Origin: Syntrophobacteraceae bacterium
Lineage (GTDB): Bacteria; Desulfobacterota; Syntrophobacteria; Syntrophobacterales; Syntrophobacteraceae
NCBI GenBank assembly: GCA_003165235.1
Contig: PLSV01000397.1
Coordinates: forward strand, 127 to 59,680
Direction of reading: 5' to 3'
DNA length: 59,554 nucleotides
The translations under genes and the position numbers were made by a program. Positions 1 through 8,580 of this stretch are shown here, piece after piece (position 1 is the stretch's first letter; each line of letters opens with the position of its first letter). A model generated the notes under the pieces. It was not told the DNA's origin and made no database searches. It saw nothing but the letters and a program-made list of their open reading frames with translations.

Positions 1-1
1 C

Positions 2-592
2 AGCCCGGATGGCAAAACCCTGGCTTCGGGAAGCTATGATAAGACCATTCGGCTCTGGGACCTGGGCCACCCTGGGACCCAGCTTGCCATCCTGCGCGGA
101 CATGAAAGTGGGGTTACCTCGGTGGCGTTCAGCCCCGATGGCAAGACCCTGGCCTCGGGAAGCTATGATAAGACCATTCGGCTCTGGGACCTGGGCCACC
201 CTAGCGCCGAACCTGCCATCCTGTCTGGACATAAACATTGGGTTACCTCGGTGTCATTCAGCCCGGATGACAAAAGCCTGGCCTCAGGAAGCTATGATAG
301 GACCATTCGGCTCTGGGACCTCGGCCGCCCCGATGCCGAACTTGCCATCATGGGTGGACATGACGATACTGTCACCACTGTGGCATTCAGCCCGGATGGC
401 AAAACCCTGGCTTCGGGAAGCAGTGATAAAGCCATCCGACTATGGGATCTCACCAATCCCAATGCAGTACCTGCCATCCTGCGCCGACATGGGAATTCGG
501 TTAGCTCCGTCGCATTCAGCCCGGATGGCAAAACCCTGGCCTCGGGAAGCGAAGATACAAATATCTTTATTTGGATTTGCACAGAGGCTCTG
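2..592 (+). repeat. 129-bp coding tandem repeats (WD40 blades)
   Basis: The core beginning AGCCCGGATGGCAAAACC recurs, with small changes, at positions 2, 131, 260, 389 and 518. The spacing is exactly 129 bp (43 codons) each time. Conservation is strongest over the strand encoding SPDGKTLASGS and over IRLWDLG, while the residues between differ. This fits a repeat array that grows or shrinks by recombination while its exposed loop residues diversify. Confidence 0.95.
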
Positions 593-700
593 TCCGATCT
601 GGTTTGCCAGCGAGTATGGCGGAACCTGGAACCTGAAGAATGGGAGCGTTTCGTGGGATTTGGTATTCCCTACGAGCGCACCTGCCCCAACCTGCCCTAG
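2..700 (+). CDS. WD40-repeat protein, C-terminal part (cut by window edge)
   Basis: The reading frame is already open at base 2, so only the C-terminal ~232 residues are present. Five WD40 blades are visible, each with the core FSPDGKTLASGS followed by IRLWDL; the last blade ends in IFIW. The tail after the propeller (VCQRVWRNLEPEEWERFVG, then a CPNLP ending) is the tail commonly found on bacterial WD40 proteins with an N-terminal NACHT/NB-ARC, TIR, kinase or caspase-like effector domain; that family knowledge is general. The effector part lies outside the window, so the function cannot be stated beyond a protein-interaction scaffold. The blades are almost identical at DNA level, which suggests recent repeat expansion. 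Confidence 0.9.
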   Translation, partial: SPDGKTLASGSYDKTIRLWDLGHPGTQLAILRGHESGVTSVAFSPDGKTLASGSYDKTIRLWDLGHPSAEPAILSGHKHWVTSVSFSPDDKSLASGSYDRTIRLWDLGRPDAELAIMGGHDDTVTTVAFSPDGKTLASGSSDKAIRLWDLTNPNAVPAILRRHGNSVSSVAFSPDGKTLASGSEDTNIFIWICTEALSDLVCQRVWRNLEPEEWERFVGFGIPYERTCPNLP

Positions 701-1369
701 CGGGGAACATTCCCCTCCTAAATGATGCGCAGGCCGGCAACTGCTAGCCTAGTGCAAACGACAAGGGCGGACAGACATACTTGCTGGTTGCAAAGCTCCT
801 GCGCCAAGCCCACGGCCAACAAGTTCCCAGTATCACCCGCCTCCCGCAAACCTAAGCAAGGAATCGTTAGATCCCACGCCGCTGCATGTATTCCACTTGT
901 GTTTTGCCATGTCCGGGCAGTTGCTAGTAAAAAAACGACTGCGCGTTCGAATCCCATGTCCGCGTTTGGGTGTCGCACGTGTCAAGTCGATGCGATGAAA
1001 ACCGCACCTGCTCTATGCCTGTGCGGCTTCAATTCCCGCCTCGGGTATTCGCATCGGTGCAACTTTGGTGCAGGTTCAAAATGGCCCTTACTCCGTCGAT
1101 GTTTGCGGGTGAAGCCCGAAGTTCAGATCCTCTCGTGCCTTTTTCGTATGCCCGCTTCCGGCCGTCTTTCCGTAACCTCCGCCCGGAAGCGCCCAAGCCT
1201 CCCGCGAACGCCCCGTCTCTGGTCATGGACAGTGATCATAGACAGGTCATGAAGGGATAGCGTCGAGAATGGCGGCGGTCGGCCTGCCCGCTACGCGCTC
1301 GCACTACGCAGAGTGGTTATCTTTTTCGACAAGGTGGTATGGAAGTCTATTATACGAGGTCTTTCACTC
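701..1369. other. gene-poor stretch with possible tRNA T-arm relics
   Basis: No convincing protein gene is visible: the open frames here lack family motifs and ribosome binding sites. Three short segments resemble tRNA T-arms: GCGCGTTCGAATCCCAT near 941-957, GCGGCTTCAATTCCCGC near 1022-1038, and AGTTCAGATCCTCTCGTGCC near 1121-1140. None folds into a full cloverleaf by eye, and their stems are imperfect. They may be decayed tRNA 3' ends or chance. Confidence 0.35.
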
Positions 1370-2326
1370 TCAGTCTCGCCACAATTTGTTCGCGATCACG
1401 AAAGTGATAAGCTGCATAAAGATTATAATCGCCACGCAACCCGGCCATCCGGCCTGCTTCCAGAAAAAACCGGGAAGAATCGAACCGGCGCAGCCGCCGA
1501 GGTAGTAGCAGGAAACGTAGAGACGGGCAGCCGAAGACCGGGCCGCGCCTGCAGCCTTACCCACACGGCTCGATGATGCCGACTGGCAGACAAAAACGCC
1601 CCTGGCCTGAAGCGCGAGCCCTGCAATGACCACCGGCACATGCCGAATCAATGTCAGCAAAATGCCCGACGCGGACACTCCCACTGCTCCCACCAACGCC
1701 CAGCGGTAACCGACGCTGTCCAGGATGCGCCCGGCGACCGGGGTGATCACTGCGCCAATCAGGTACACGGTAAAAATTGACGCCAGAGCAGCAGGCCCAA
1801 GGAAGAAAGGCTTATCCGCCAGATAAAAGTTAACGTAGGTAAACGCCCCAACCATGGAAAACAGAACATTAAACCCAACGGCGTAAGTCGCCAGAAGCTG
1901 CACGTTGCGCAAATGCATCCACATCGACTCAAAAGCCGCCGGGACATTTGTTTGGCGCACGAATTTCGTGGAGCGAGGCAGGAGCCGCCGTGTGCTCAGG
2001 GCTGCGGCTAAAGTGACCGCGCCAAGAACAACAAAGGCCGTACACCAACCCCAGTGGGTTGCGGCTAAACCGACAATGAAGCGTCCCGCAAACCCGCCGA
2101 CAACTGTGCCGGTCACATAAATCGCCATGGTGGAACCGACCGACTCGTCCGGGGATTCCTCACTGATGTACGCCATGGCGACGGCGATAATGCCTGGAAC
2201 GAACATCCCCTGCAGAAAACGCCAGGCGATGAACTGCCCCAGGTTGGCCGCCGTCGCCGCCAGAACCGTCATAAGAGTCAGTCCCAGCATCGCTATTTGA
2301 TATCTATTATGTATTATAAAATCCAC
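1370..2326 (-). pseudogene. YnfM-like MFS transporter, 5'-truncated
   Basis: The protein aligns from memory with the second half of the N-terminal bundle through to the end of E. coli YnfM-type major facilitator transporters: an AVAMAYISEE segment, GGFAGRF, and a C-terminal block with LYVSCYYLGG and FWKQAGW. About 80 residues, covering helices 1-2, are missing. The only available start is a GTG at 2326 that lies inside the Shine-Dalgarno region of the divergent lysR gene 11 bp away; the next ATG (2290) has no ribosome binding site. The transporter end was probably lost in a deletion beside the regulator. A shortened functional protein is unlikely but not excluded. Confidence 0.7.
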
Positions 2327-2337
2327 GGAGCCCTGGG

Positions 2338-3294
2338 ATGGAACTAAGACATTTAAGATACTTTGTAACAGTCGCCGAGGAATTGCACTTTGGGCGGGCC
2401 GCCCAACGGTTAGGCATCGCCCAGCCGCCGCTAAGCCAGCAGATCAGGGCGTTGGAAGAGCAAATCGGCGCCTTGCTGCTGTTGCGAACCAAACGGCATG
2501 TGGAACTCACCGCCGCCGGAACGGTCTTTTTGCAGGAAGCCCGGAAGGTCCTCGCCCTTACGGATCAAGCCGTACATGCGGCCCAGCGTGCTGCTCGCGG
2601 CGAGATTGGAGAACTGGAGGTTGGATTTGTCAGTGGCGCCGTCTACGGGAAGGTTCCTTCGATCTTTCGTCTCATGCGAACCCGATACCCGGATGTCACG
2701 CTGGTTTTGAAGAACCTGAGCACCGAGGAGCAGGTAGAAGCGATTAAAGCCTATCGGCTGGATGTCGGCCTGATGCGCCCCCCGTTGACTGATGAGGAAT
2801 CGCTGGTTGTGCATGTTATCGGACGAGAGCCATTGGTGGTCGTCTTGCCACGCACGCACCGCCTGGCCAGGCAAAGAAAGATCCCCGTGGAGGCGCTGGC
2901 CGGGGAACCTTTTCTTCAAGTCCCCCGCCATCTTGCACGGGGGTTCTACGATCAGTTCATGCACATCTGCGCCCAGGCTGGATTTTCTCCTAAGACCGTC
3001 CAAGAGGCCCCCACGACCCAAACCATTGTGAGCCTCGTCGCCGTGGGCATGGGTGTGTCGATTGTCCCGGCCTCATTGCAGAGTTTACAACGAACCGACG
3101 TAGTGTACCGGCCTCTGGGAGCGCCGGCGCCCACCACTGAATTGGCCGTCATATTGCGTCCGGACGACGAAAACCCGGCGCTTCAACGCTTCATGGAGGT
3201 TATTTGGGAGGTGGCGAAAATTAAGGACCCGCGACAAAAAACTGGTGGCGTGCAAGCGGCGGCGGCCCGCAATACAAGCAGTCAGCAGCATTAG
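2338..3294 (+). CDS. LysR-family transcriptional regulator
   Basis: A full-length (318 aa) LysR regulator. Residues 1-60 form the winged helix-turn-helix (MELRHLRYFVTVAEELHFGR, then AAQRLGIAQPPLSQQIRALE), and residues ~90-295 the periplasmic-binding-protein-like effector domain. The start ATG is preceded by GGAG at 2327-2330. It is divergent from the truncated MFS gene, the usual arrangement for a LysR regulator and its target, so it probably once controlled that transporter, with an aromatic or other small acid as possible ligand (inference). The ~70 C-terminal residues after the effector domain are low complexity. The gene itself looks intact. Confidence 0.93.
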   Translation: MELRHLRYFVTVAEELHFGRAAQRLGIAQPPLSQQIRALEEQIGALLLLRTKRHVELTAAGTVFLQEARKVLALTDQAVHAAQRAARGEIGELEVGFVSGAVYGKVPSIFRLMRTRYPDVTLVLKNLSTEEQVEAIKAYRLDVGLMRPPLTDEESLVVHVIGREPLVVVLPRTHRLARQRKIPVEALAGEPFLQVPRHLARGFYDQFMHICAQAGFSPKTVQEAPTTQTIVSLVAVGMGVSIVPASLQSLQRTDVVYRPLGAPAPTTELAVILRPDDENPALQRFMEVIWEVAKIKDPRQKTGGVQAAAARNTSSQQH

Positions 3295-3518
3295 TGAGCA
3301 TCAGGCCGGCCCGCAAAAGCTCTCTGCTTTTTGGTAAGACGATGCAGCGCCGGCGCAACATGGTCAAGGCGCTGAGGCAACGTTTCAGCGAAAGCAACCC
3401 TCTGGAGTTCTACGGAAATTGCATGGGAGCGAGGCGGTGAATCGAACGACTGACAAGCCGGCACCGCCTCGCAACCACACAAAAATCCCCTCCGTTAGAT
3501 AAGGCCGGGCCGATGGCG

Positions 3519-4466
3519 CTATTCTCGCGGTATAGTGGTCGTTGGGTAGCCAGGGGTCCCCCCATCCTGGGCAACACAATTACCTCCCGTGGATACGATG
3601 GAACCGGCCGAGATCACCATTCCGGAGCCGTTATTGACTATAGTGTTATTGCTTATCACCACTATTCCGCCGCCTGCATTCACCAGAATGCCCTGCTTCA
3701 CGTTATTTCCCAGGACACAAGACTCTACGCTCACCAAACTGTTACCCTGCACGTAGATTCCCCGGAGGGAATTTCCCGAAAGAACTGATCTGCTTACTAT
3801 GGCCTTTATGAAAGCCTTGGCTGCCGACAGGCCGGTTACACAACCTTCCACCCTGGTGTTGTCTATGGAGACCGTGGATTTAATCGCGCCACCTGACGCT
3901 GACAGGGAGATGCCGGCAAACAAATTCGACGTCGACCCTGGAGCAACGTTTCTGATGGTTGTATCGGATACGAAAAGCTGACTCGTCCCAGTTGGTTCGA
4001 ATGATATTCCATAATTCGAGAGATTAGAGATGGCGCATTTTTCCACAAAGAGTGTGCCCCCAGATGAGGAAAAGTCCACCCCGGTCAGTCCGCTGCCTCC
4101 GCCATCTATACTGAGCCCTCTAAGGATAACCGTTTCGCCCGCCGTAATGTTTATCGAAATGCCCGTCGAGGAAGCCAGAATGCCCGCATACATGCCGCCG
4201 GCGTCAATTGTCACGGATTGGGTGATGGTCACTGGGCCGAAATCTCCGGGAGCTTGCACGCTGATCACGCCGCCCGAAGCGGTGTTCGTTGAGTTCAACG
4301 CCCCGCTGAAGGTCAGGCACGGGCTACTGTAAGCGCCGCACGAACCGCTGTCGGTTCCCACGGGGGAGACCCACGTGCGCGTCTGCTGTGCAAAAAGGTT
4401 GGAACTGCTCGCAAGAATCATTGCGGCAATGGCGAAAAAGATCAAACCCAATCTGGTCCTGTGCAT
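3519..4466 (-). CDS. secreted right-handed beta-helix protein
   Basis: A 315-aa exported protein with an N-terminal signal peptide (hydrophobic FFAIAAMILASSS, likely cleavage after LFAQ). The remainder is rich in G, S, T, V and I and carries repeated turns such as GISLSASGGAIKS, GIYVQGNSLVSVESCVL and GILVNAGGGIVVISNNTIVNN, typical of parallel beta-helix (pectate-lyase-like or NosD-like) folds. No catalytic motif is recognisable. The start ATG has AAAGGAGAAG upstream. Two early cysteines (GSCGAYSSPC) are probably disulfide-bonded. It is monocistronic; a surface or polysaccharide-binding role is inference. Confidence 0.8.
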   Translation of the reverse strand: MHRTRLGLIFFAIAAMILASSSNLFAQQTRTWVSPVGTDSGSCGAYSSPCLTFSGALNSTNTASGGVISVQAPGDFGPVTITQSVTIDAGGMYAGILASSTGISINITAGETVILRGLSIDGGGSGLTGVDFSSSGGTLFVEKCAISNLSNYGISFEPTGTSQLFVSDTTIRNVAPGSTSNLFAGISLSASGGAIKSTVSIDNTRVEGCVTGLSAAKAFIKAIVSRSVLSGNSLRGIYVQGNSLVSVESCVLGNNVKQGILVNAGGGIVVISNNTIVNNGSGMVISAGSIVSTGGNCVAQDGGTPGYPTTTIPRE

Positions 4467-4705
4467 GTGACTTCTCCTTTTATGGTGAATGATTCAATGA
4501 TCAGATCATTGTCCCCGGCAGTATAGTAAAGAAGGGGCTAAATCTTCAAGTAATATGATTTTATTGCGGCTCAATCATAGGAGGACGGCTTTGCGCGAGG
4601 CAAGTAATTTACTGTTAAGAAATGTAAGGACGGCATATTATTCAACTTTTGCGCCCGGCTGCTTACGATTTCACGAGGCGAGGCCATATTTTGCGCCATA
4701 ATCGA
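4467..4705. other. divergent intergenic region upstream of parA
   Basis: About 240 AT-rich bases between the beta-helix gene and the parA promoter. A run like TTCAAGTAATATGATTTTAT at 4542-4561 could contribute to expression on either strand. No gene or clear structure is seen. Confidence 0.4.
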
Positions 4706-4735
4706 TTGATTTTGATTTAACAGCGCGCCTACATT
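4706..4735 (+). promoter_or_regulatory. candidate sigma-70 promoter of the parA-like gene
   Basis: TTGATT (4706-4711) and TACATT (4730-4735) are separated by 18 bp and lie 26 bp before the start codon. The match to the -35/-10 consensus is moderate. Assigned by eye only. Confidence 0.35.
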
Positions 4736-4760
4736 TTCCCCTTTGTCAGGAGTAAAGAGC

Positions 4761-5504
4761 ATGAAGCCTGTCATTGCGTTCGCCAACCATAAAGGCGGGG
4801 TCGGTAAAACCACCTCGGCAGTGAACATTGCGTCTGTCCTGGGAGAAACGGGTAAGCGGGTATTGGTCATGGATATTGACCCTCAAGGCAGCGCCAGTCT
4901 GCATTTCGGGGTCAGAGACAAAGGCGCGGGATTCTTGCGCGCCCTGGAAAGAAGCGTTGCGGCCCCTGTGCTTCCAACGGCAGTAAGAGGGGTTGATCTT
5001 ATTCCCTCCGGTCCAGCACTTGCTGAGGCTGCGCAAAGGTTTAGCGGAATACTCGGCGCGGAACTCCTGGCCCGATGCCTTGCACGGACCCAGGGCGATT
5101 GGGAGCTGGTCATAATTGATTGCCCGCCAGGTCCCGGAATTCTCACCACCAGCGCTCTTCGGGTCAGTCAGCATGTAGTCATTCCAATTGAAACCAATCC
5201 GCTTGCGCTGAACGGCCTGGATCAATTGATCGAGATGCTGGATTCAATGCGCCGGGGAACCCCCCATCCCTGGATTCTGGGGATAATCGCGTGCCGCGCC
5301 AACCCGAGGCGTAGAGTTCATAGGGAAACTATGGCTGAATTGGAGAGGCGATTCCCCGGCAGGATAGCTCCATTCGTCCGTGAGAATGTCGCGTTGGCGG
5401 AGGCGCCCGCTCGGGGAAAGCCTGTAACCCTGTATGCGCCCGATTCGAATGGGGCCGAGGACTATCGCCGGGTGACACAATGGATGTTGGAGCGTTTGGG
5501 TTGA
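4761..5504 (+). CDS. ParA/MinD-family P-loop ATPase (orphan)
   Basis: A 247-aa ATPase with the deviant Walker A motif KGGVGKTT at residues 10-17, the A' motif DIDPQGS near 40, and the Walker B region LVIIDCPPG near 115. ParA ATPases dimerise on ATP and position cargo (plasmids, chromosome origins, cellular machines) by binding DNA non-specifically. No parB, parS cluster or known cargo gene lies beside it, so it is an orphan. A TTG start 18 bp upstream is possible, but ATG 4761 is preferred because AGGAG lies at 4748-4752. It is convergent with the next gene, with stop codons one base apart. Confidence 0.9.
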   Translation: MKPVIAFANHKGGVGKTTSAVNIASVLGETGKRVLVMDIDPQGSASLHFGVRDKGAGFLRALERSVAAPVLPTAVRGVDLIPSGPALAEAAQRFSGILGAELLARCLARTQGDWELVIIDCPPGPGILTTSALRVSQHVVIPIETNPLALNGLDQLIEMLDSMRRGTPHPWILGIIACRANPRRRVHRETMAELERRFPGRIAPFVRENVALAEAPARGKPVTLYAPDSNGAEDYRRVTQWMLERLG

Positions 5505-5505
5505 A

Positions 5506-6270
5506 TCAACCGATACGGGAAGCCGGAGGCCGGAAGCTTTCCTGCCCCCGCATCATGCTTTCTGGTCCCGGCCCAGCCATTTTCATCCAAAAATGCCCGG
5601 CGGCAATGACGACCAGGATGGAAACGAACTGGGCCGAAAAACTGAAAATCCTCGTTGGGGCCATCACGCTCACAACGAAGGGGTCGGTAAGGATCATATC
5701 TGTGCCCACCTTTGCAAGGACAGCGCAACCGACGTAGTTAAGGAAAGGAAACCTTTCGATGACCAGGCAAAGGAGGTTGCTGGCGAAAAAAACGACGGGA
5801 ATGCTCACGCCAAGCCCAAAGAAGAGCAGGAAAAAGTTCCCCTGCGAGGCGCCCGCAACAGCCAGCATATTGTCCAAAGACATGGTGATGTTGGCGATTA
5901 CCAGAATTTTAACAGCCTGGCCGGTATTGGAGATCCCTTCGTCCACAGACGTTGCGCCGGTTCTCAGGACTAGAAGCGTCACCGCCAGGTAGATGACTAT
6001 AGCGCCGCCAACAAGTCTGACGAAGCTGTGCTCCAAAAGCCTGGCGACAAAGAAAGTAAGCAAGACGCTCAATACAATGGTGATGCAAGCGCTAAATGTT
6101 ATGGCCCTCAAGCGCAGGCGATTCGGAAGAGACCTCAGAGCCACGGCGACGACCATCGCATTGTCGACTGATCGGACCAGATTGATAATGATCACGCTGC
6201 AAAGAGCTGAAATCCAATTCCAGTCGAAGGATATCGAGCCTAGATTATCCAGTCCCACGATTAGCCCCAT
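5506..6270 (-). CDS. TerC/YjbE-family integral membrane protein
   Basis: A 254-aa protein with about seven hydrophobic helices. The family's two acidic motifs are present as NLVRSVDNAMVVA (residues ~30-42) and TMSLDNMLAVAGA (~129-141). In most family members the first reads DLvLSgDN; here the leading Asp is Asn and Gly is Val, while SxDN is kept. TerC proteins are linked to metal (Mn) efflux in other bacteria; tellurite resistance is only historical. No clear ribosome binding site precedes the start. There is no tellurium or metal-resistance partner nearby. Confidence 0.85.
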   Translation of the reverse strand: MGLIVGLDNLGSISFDWNWISALCSVIIINLVRSVDNAMVVAVALRSLPNRLRLRAITFSACITIVLSVLLTFFVARLLEHSFVRLVGGAIVIYLAVTLLVLRTGATSVDEGISNTGQAVKILVIANITMSLDNMLAVAGASQGNFFLLFFGLGVSIPVVFFASNLLCLVIERFPFLNYVGCAVLAKVGTDMILTDPFVVSVMAPTRIFSFSAQFVSILVVIAAGHFWMKMAGPGPESMMRGQESFRPPASRIG

Positions 6271-6294
6271 TTGCTGTGAGCAGGAAACCTGCTG

Positions 6295-6957
6295 TCACGG
6301 CTTTTCTTTTGGAAGAGCAGCGCCGGCAACGTCCTTCACACCTTCCACAACGTTCACCAACACCTCCCTGACAGCCTTAACAGCCGTATTGCCAACGCTT
6401 CCCGCCGCCTCGATGGCTCCATTCACAGTCACCTTGGCCATCTCTTCGGCATTCGCGCCTGTCTCCCTTGCCGCTTCAATGATTCCGTCCACCGTCCTGC
6501 GGGCGACCTGCCCAACGTCCGCTCCAATCTCGGCGGCTCCGTTGACTGTCCCCCTGATAACCTGTTTGGCGACGCTCAACACATCACCCCCAACATCGCT
6601 TACACCCATGATAATCCCTTTCGCCACGCTCTTGGAGCTCAGCAAAAGCCCTGTCCCAACTTCCTCCACCGCTTTGAAGGTCCCTTGCAGCACGTCCTTT
6701 GTCACGTTGAGGGTCTCATCGGCCACCGAACCCGTAGCCTTAAGGGTATCGGAAACGGTGTTCTTCACCAGGGTGACAATCTGGGTTTCGATCTCGTTGA
6801 CGCCCTTAAGACCGCTGATGACACCCTCTTTCACAGTGGCCCCCGCCTCACCCATCGTCGCCTTGATGTCTGTCCGGGGTGTTTCCTCATAGCTCTTTTC
6901 TCCAGGACTCATTTCCTGCTCCTTTTTCTTCGGTCGCTGAGCTCTTCTTTCGGCCAT
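6295..6957 (-). CDS. repetitive amphipathic-helix protein, unknown function
   Basis: A 220-aa protein with a charged N-terminus, then ~170 residues of amphipathic repeats. The best units are about 22 residues long and start VAKQVIRGTVNGAAEIG, VARRTVDGIIEAARETG and MAKVTVNGAIEAAGSVG; looser units precede and follow. There are no cysteines and no transmembrane segment. The 22-residue (2 x 11) periodicity resembles lipid-surface-binding helices of apolipoprotein, LEA or phasin type (analogy only). ATG 6957 is chosen over an upstream in-frame ATG because AAAGGTGG sits before it. It lies near two other small membrane-associated proteins on the same strand. Confidence 0.75.
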   Translation of the reverse strand: MAERRAQRPKKKEQEMSPGEKSYEETPRTDIKATMGEAGATVKEGVISGLKGVNEIETQIVTLVKNTVSDTLKATGSVADETLNVTKDVLQGTFKAVEEVGTGLLLSSKSVAKGIIMGVSDVGGDVLSVAKQVIRGTVNGAAEIGADVGQVARRTVDGIIEAARETGANAEEMAKVTVNGAIEAAGSVGNTAVKAVREVLVNVVEGVKDVAGAALPKEKP

Positions 6958-7569
6958 CTCGCACCACCTTTCACAACAGGAACGAACAACCCATTGTCGC
7001 CTTGCTCCCTGTTCGCCTCCCTGGCTCACTGTTCCAAGTTTGCCGGCGCATATAACGGCGCCGCATCCCTGCCTGATCCCGAAACGCCATTACAAACAAA
7101 AAAAGACACCGTCTGCGGCAATTCCCTTAATTGCGCGGCGCATGCATCGTGTTATCTACGCCGCCTTTCACTGCCGGCCGGGCAATCGAGGCGCAAAGAG
7201 GAAAATATACTAAACCGGGTTGAGAGCTAAATGCCTGAAGCTGCTCCAACTGCGGATTCATTCCGTTTTCGAAAATCGCCATTAGAAAATCTCACAGGAA
7301 AAATCCCTGCGCTGAGAAGATAGGGATTATGCGGCATCACCGCCATTCCAGGGCGTCTATTTTTGACCTCCGTTATACAGTAACGCTTTTATGCGTTTTG
7401 TCATCCTGATTGTTCATTACTTGCCTACTCAGGGATTGAGGGATCGAAGGATTGCATTCCTAAATTCCGCAATGGGGAATTGATCTTTATTGCCGGAATG
7501 GAGGATATACCAGGAATGTGACCGGCGTTGCTCAAGATGATGACAGTCGTGTTACGGAGCTTGCTGCTG
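6958..7569. other. intergenic region, no gene seen
   Basis: About 600 bases without a credible gene. The part at 7300-7560 is AT-richer and contains phrases such as CTCAGGGATTGAGGGATCGA, of the kind that recur in spacers of this window (compare 34080-34160). No hairpin terminator, tRNA or motif was recognised. Confidence 0.4.
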
Positions 7570-8121
7570 TTATGTTGATGGGGCCGGGGTTAATTCTTTA
7601 GCGGCTCCCGAATAAAGGCGGATGGCTTGCTCGCCGATCATCCTGGCGGCGGCCCAGGCCGTTATTCCCCCTGCAGGCAGGGAAAATAGCGGGTTGATGT
7701 CGAGAACACCGGCAAGCAACGGAAGCCCGGCTGCGAGACCGGTGGCGGCAACCACCGCAAGTATCTCGGGAACGCGCGCCTCATCTTCGATATCCATGCC
7801 GTAGAGAAGCGCGATCTCCAGAATGAGATAGAGGTGCATGCGGGTAATGGCTGAAGTTCCTCCCACAAAGCCCAGGAACTGGAATGCCTGGCCAAGTCCG
7901 GGAACCAGCATCGGGAGATGAATGAGAGCGCCTCCCAGAAAGGAGAGAGGCGTTTGGGCCGCAATAAGCCGCCTCGCCTTTTGCTCGGCAGTCTCTTCAG
8001 GATAACTCTTATTAACAGCTTCTACTACCGCCCGGATACGAGTCTTGCGAAGGCGAAGGAAAAAGTAGAAGAACTGATCGGTGAAAATGCTTTGTCGGGA
8101 GGCTAAATCCTGGGCTGGCAT
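7570..8121 (-). CDS. EcsC-like small membrane protein
   Basis: A 183-aa protein with glycine-rich hydrophobic segments: FLGGALIHLPMLVPGLGQAF (near 60-79), a helix near 95-110 ending LLYGMD, and AVVAATGLAAGLPLLAGVL (near 123-141). The pattern of a GG/LP/PG hydrophobic hairpin followed by a helix ending LYGxD resembles EcsC-family proteins; the assignment is tentative and no biochemical role is known. The start ATG has GGAGG 13 bp upstream. It shares strand and spacing with the DUF5132 gene upstream, though a hairpin separates them. Confidence 0.65.
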   Translation of the reverse strand: MPAQDLASRQSIFTDQFFYFFLRLRKTRIRAVVEAVNKSYPEETAEQKARRLIAAQTPLSFLGGALIHLPMLVPGLGQAFQFLGFVGGTSAITRMHLYLILEIALLYGMDIEDEARVPEILAVVAATGLAAGLPLLAGVLDINPLFSLPAGGITAWAAARMIGEQAIRLYSGAAKELTPAPST

Positions 8122-8159
8122 TCTGTGGCGTCCTCCATCTCTTGGCCCTCTTTACACAC

Positions 8160-8189
8160 AGTGATAACCTGGCTTACAGGATTATCACT
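8160..8189. repeat. inverted repeat / hairpin
   Basis: AGTGATAACCTG (8160-8171) pairs with CAGGATTATCACT (8177-8189) through 12 base pairs with a single bulged A and a 5-nt loop. It lies 38 bp before the EcsC-like gene and 120 bp after the DUF5132 gene. There is no following T-run on the minus strand, so it may be an operator or mRNA structure rather than a terminator. Confidence 0.6.
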
Positions 8190-8310
8190 TATAAAATGAT
8201 TTTCCCGTACGGTCGAATTAAACCTCAGGGCCGTTGCATCCTTTGAGGAGGGCGCTTTCAATACAACACCCCGTCCTGCTCTCGATGAGCCGCCAGGTCG
8301 TTCGAAAGAC

Positions 8311-8580
8311 CTAATCCGCCTGCGGTTTCGCAGCAGGGCCCGCTCTCTCGGCTATCAGCTCTGCTTTGACTTCTGCGGTGATATCTTCGAAGGACTCCGC
8401 AGCCTCCGATAGCAGCTCTCTTCCCCTTTGAACGAGGCTTAGTCCGGTTTTGATCGTTGCTTTCGCCAAAGGCTTTATAATCGATGCAGCCACAGGAGCG
8501 ATCACTGGAACGAGAATAAGCGCTCCTATCCCAATCAGAATGGGAGTCCCAATTTTAAGTCCGTTATCAAAAAACGCCAT
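8311..8580 (-). CDS. DUF5132-like small membrane protein
   Basis: An 89-aa protein opening MAFFDNGLK, followed by one hydrophobic helix (ILIGIGALILVPVIAPVAAS), the conserved KPLAKATIKTGLSL segment and an acidic amphipathic helix. This matches my memory of the DUF5132 family, which has no assigned function. GAGGAGAAG precedes the start ATG. Its neighbourhood of amphipathic and membrane-associated proteins suggests an envelope or internal-membrane role, which is speculation. Confidence 0.75.
   Translation of the reverse strand: MAFFDNGLKIGTPILIGIGALILVPVIAPVAASIIKPLAKATIKTGLSLVQRGRELLSEAAESFEDITAEVKAELIAERAGPAAKPQAD

Noticed and set aside
718..1260. Several overlapping open frames on both strands after the WD40 gene
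   Set aside because: No family motifs, no ribosome binding sites and inconsistent composition; treated as chance frames.
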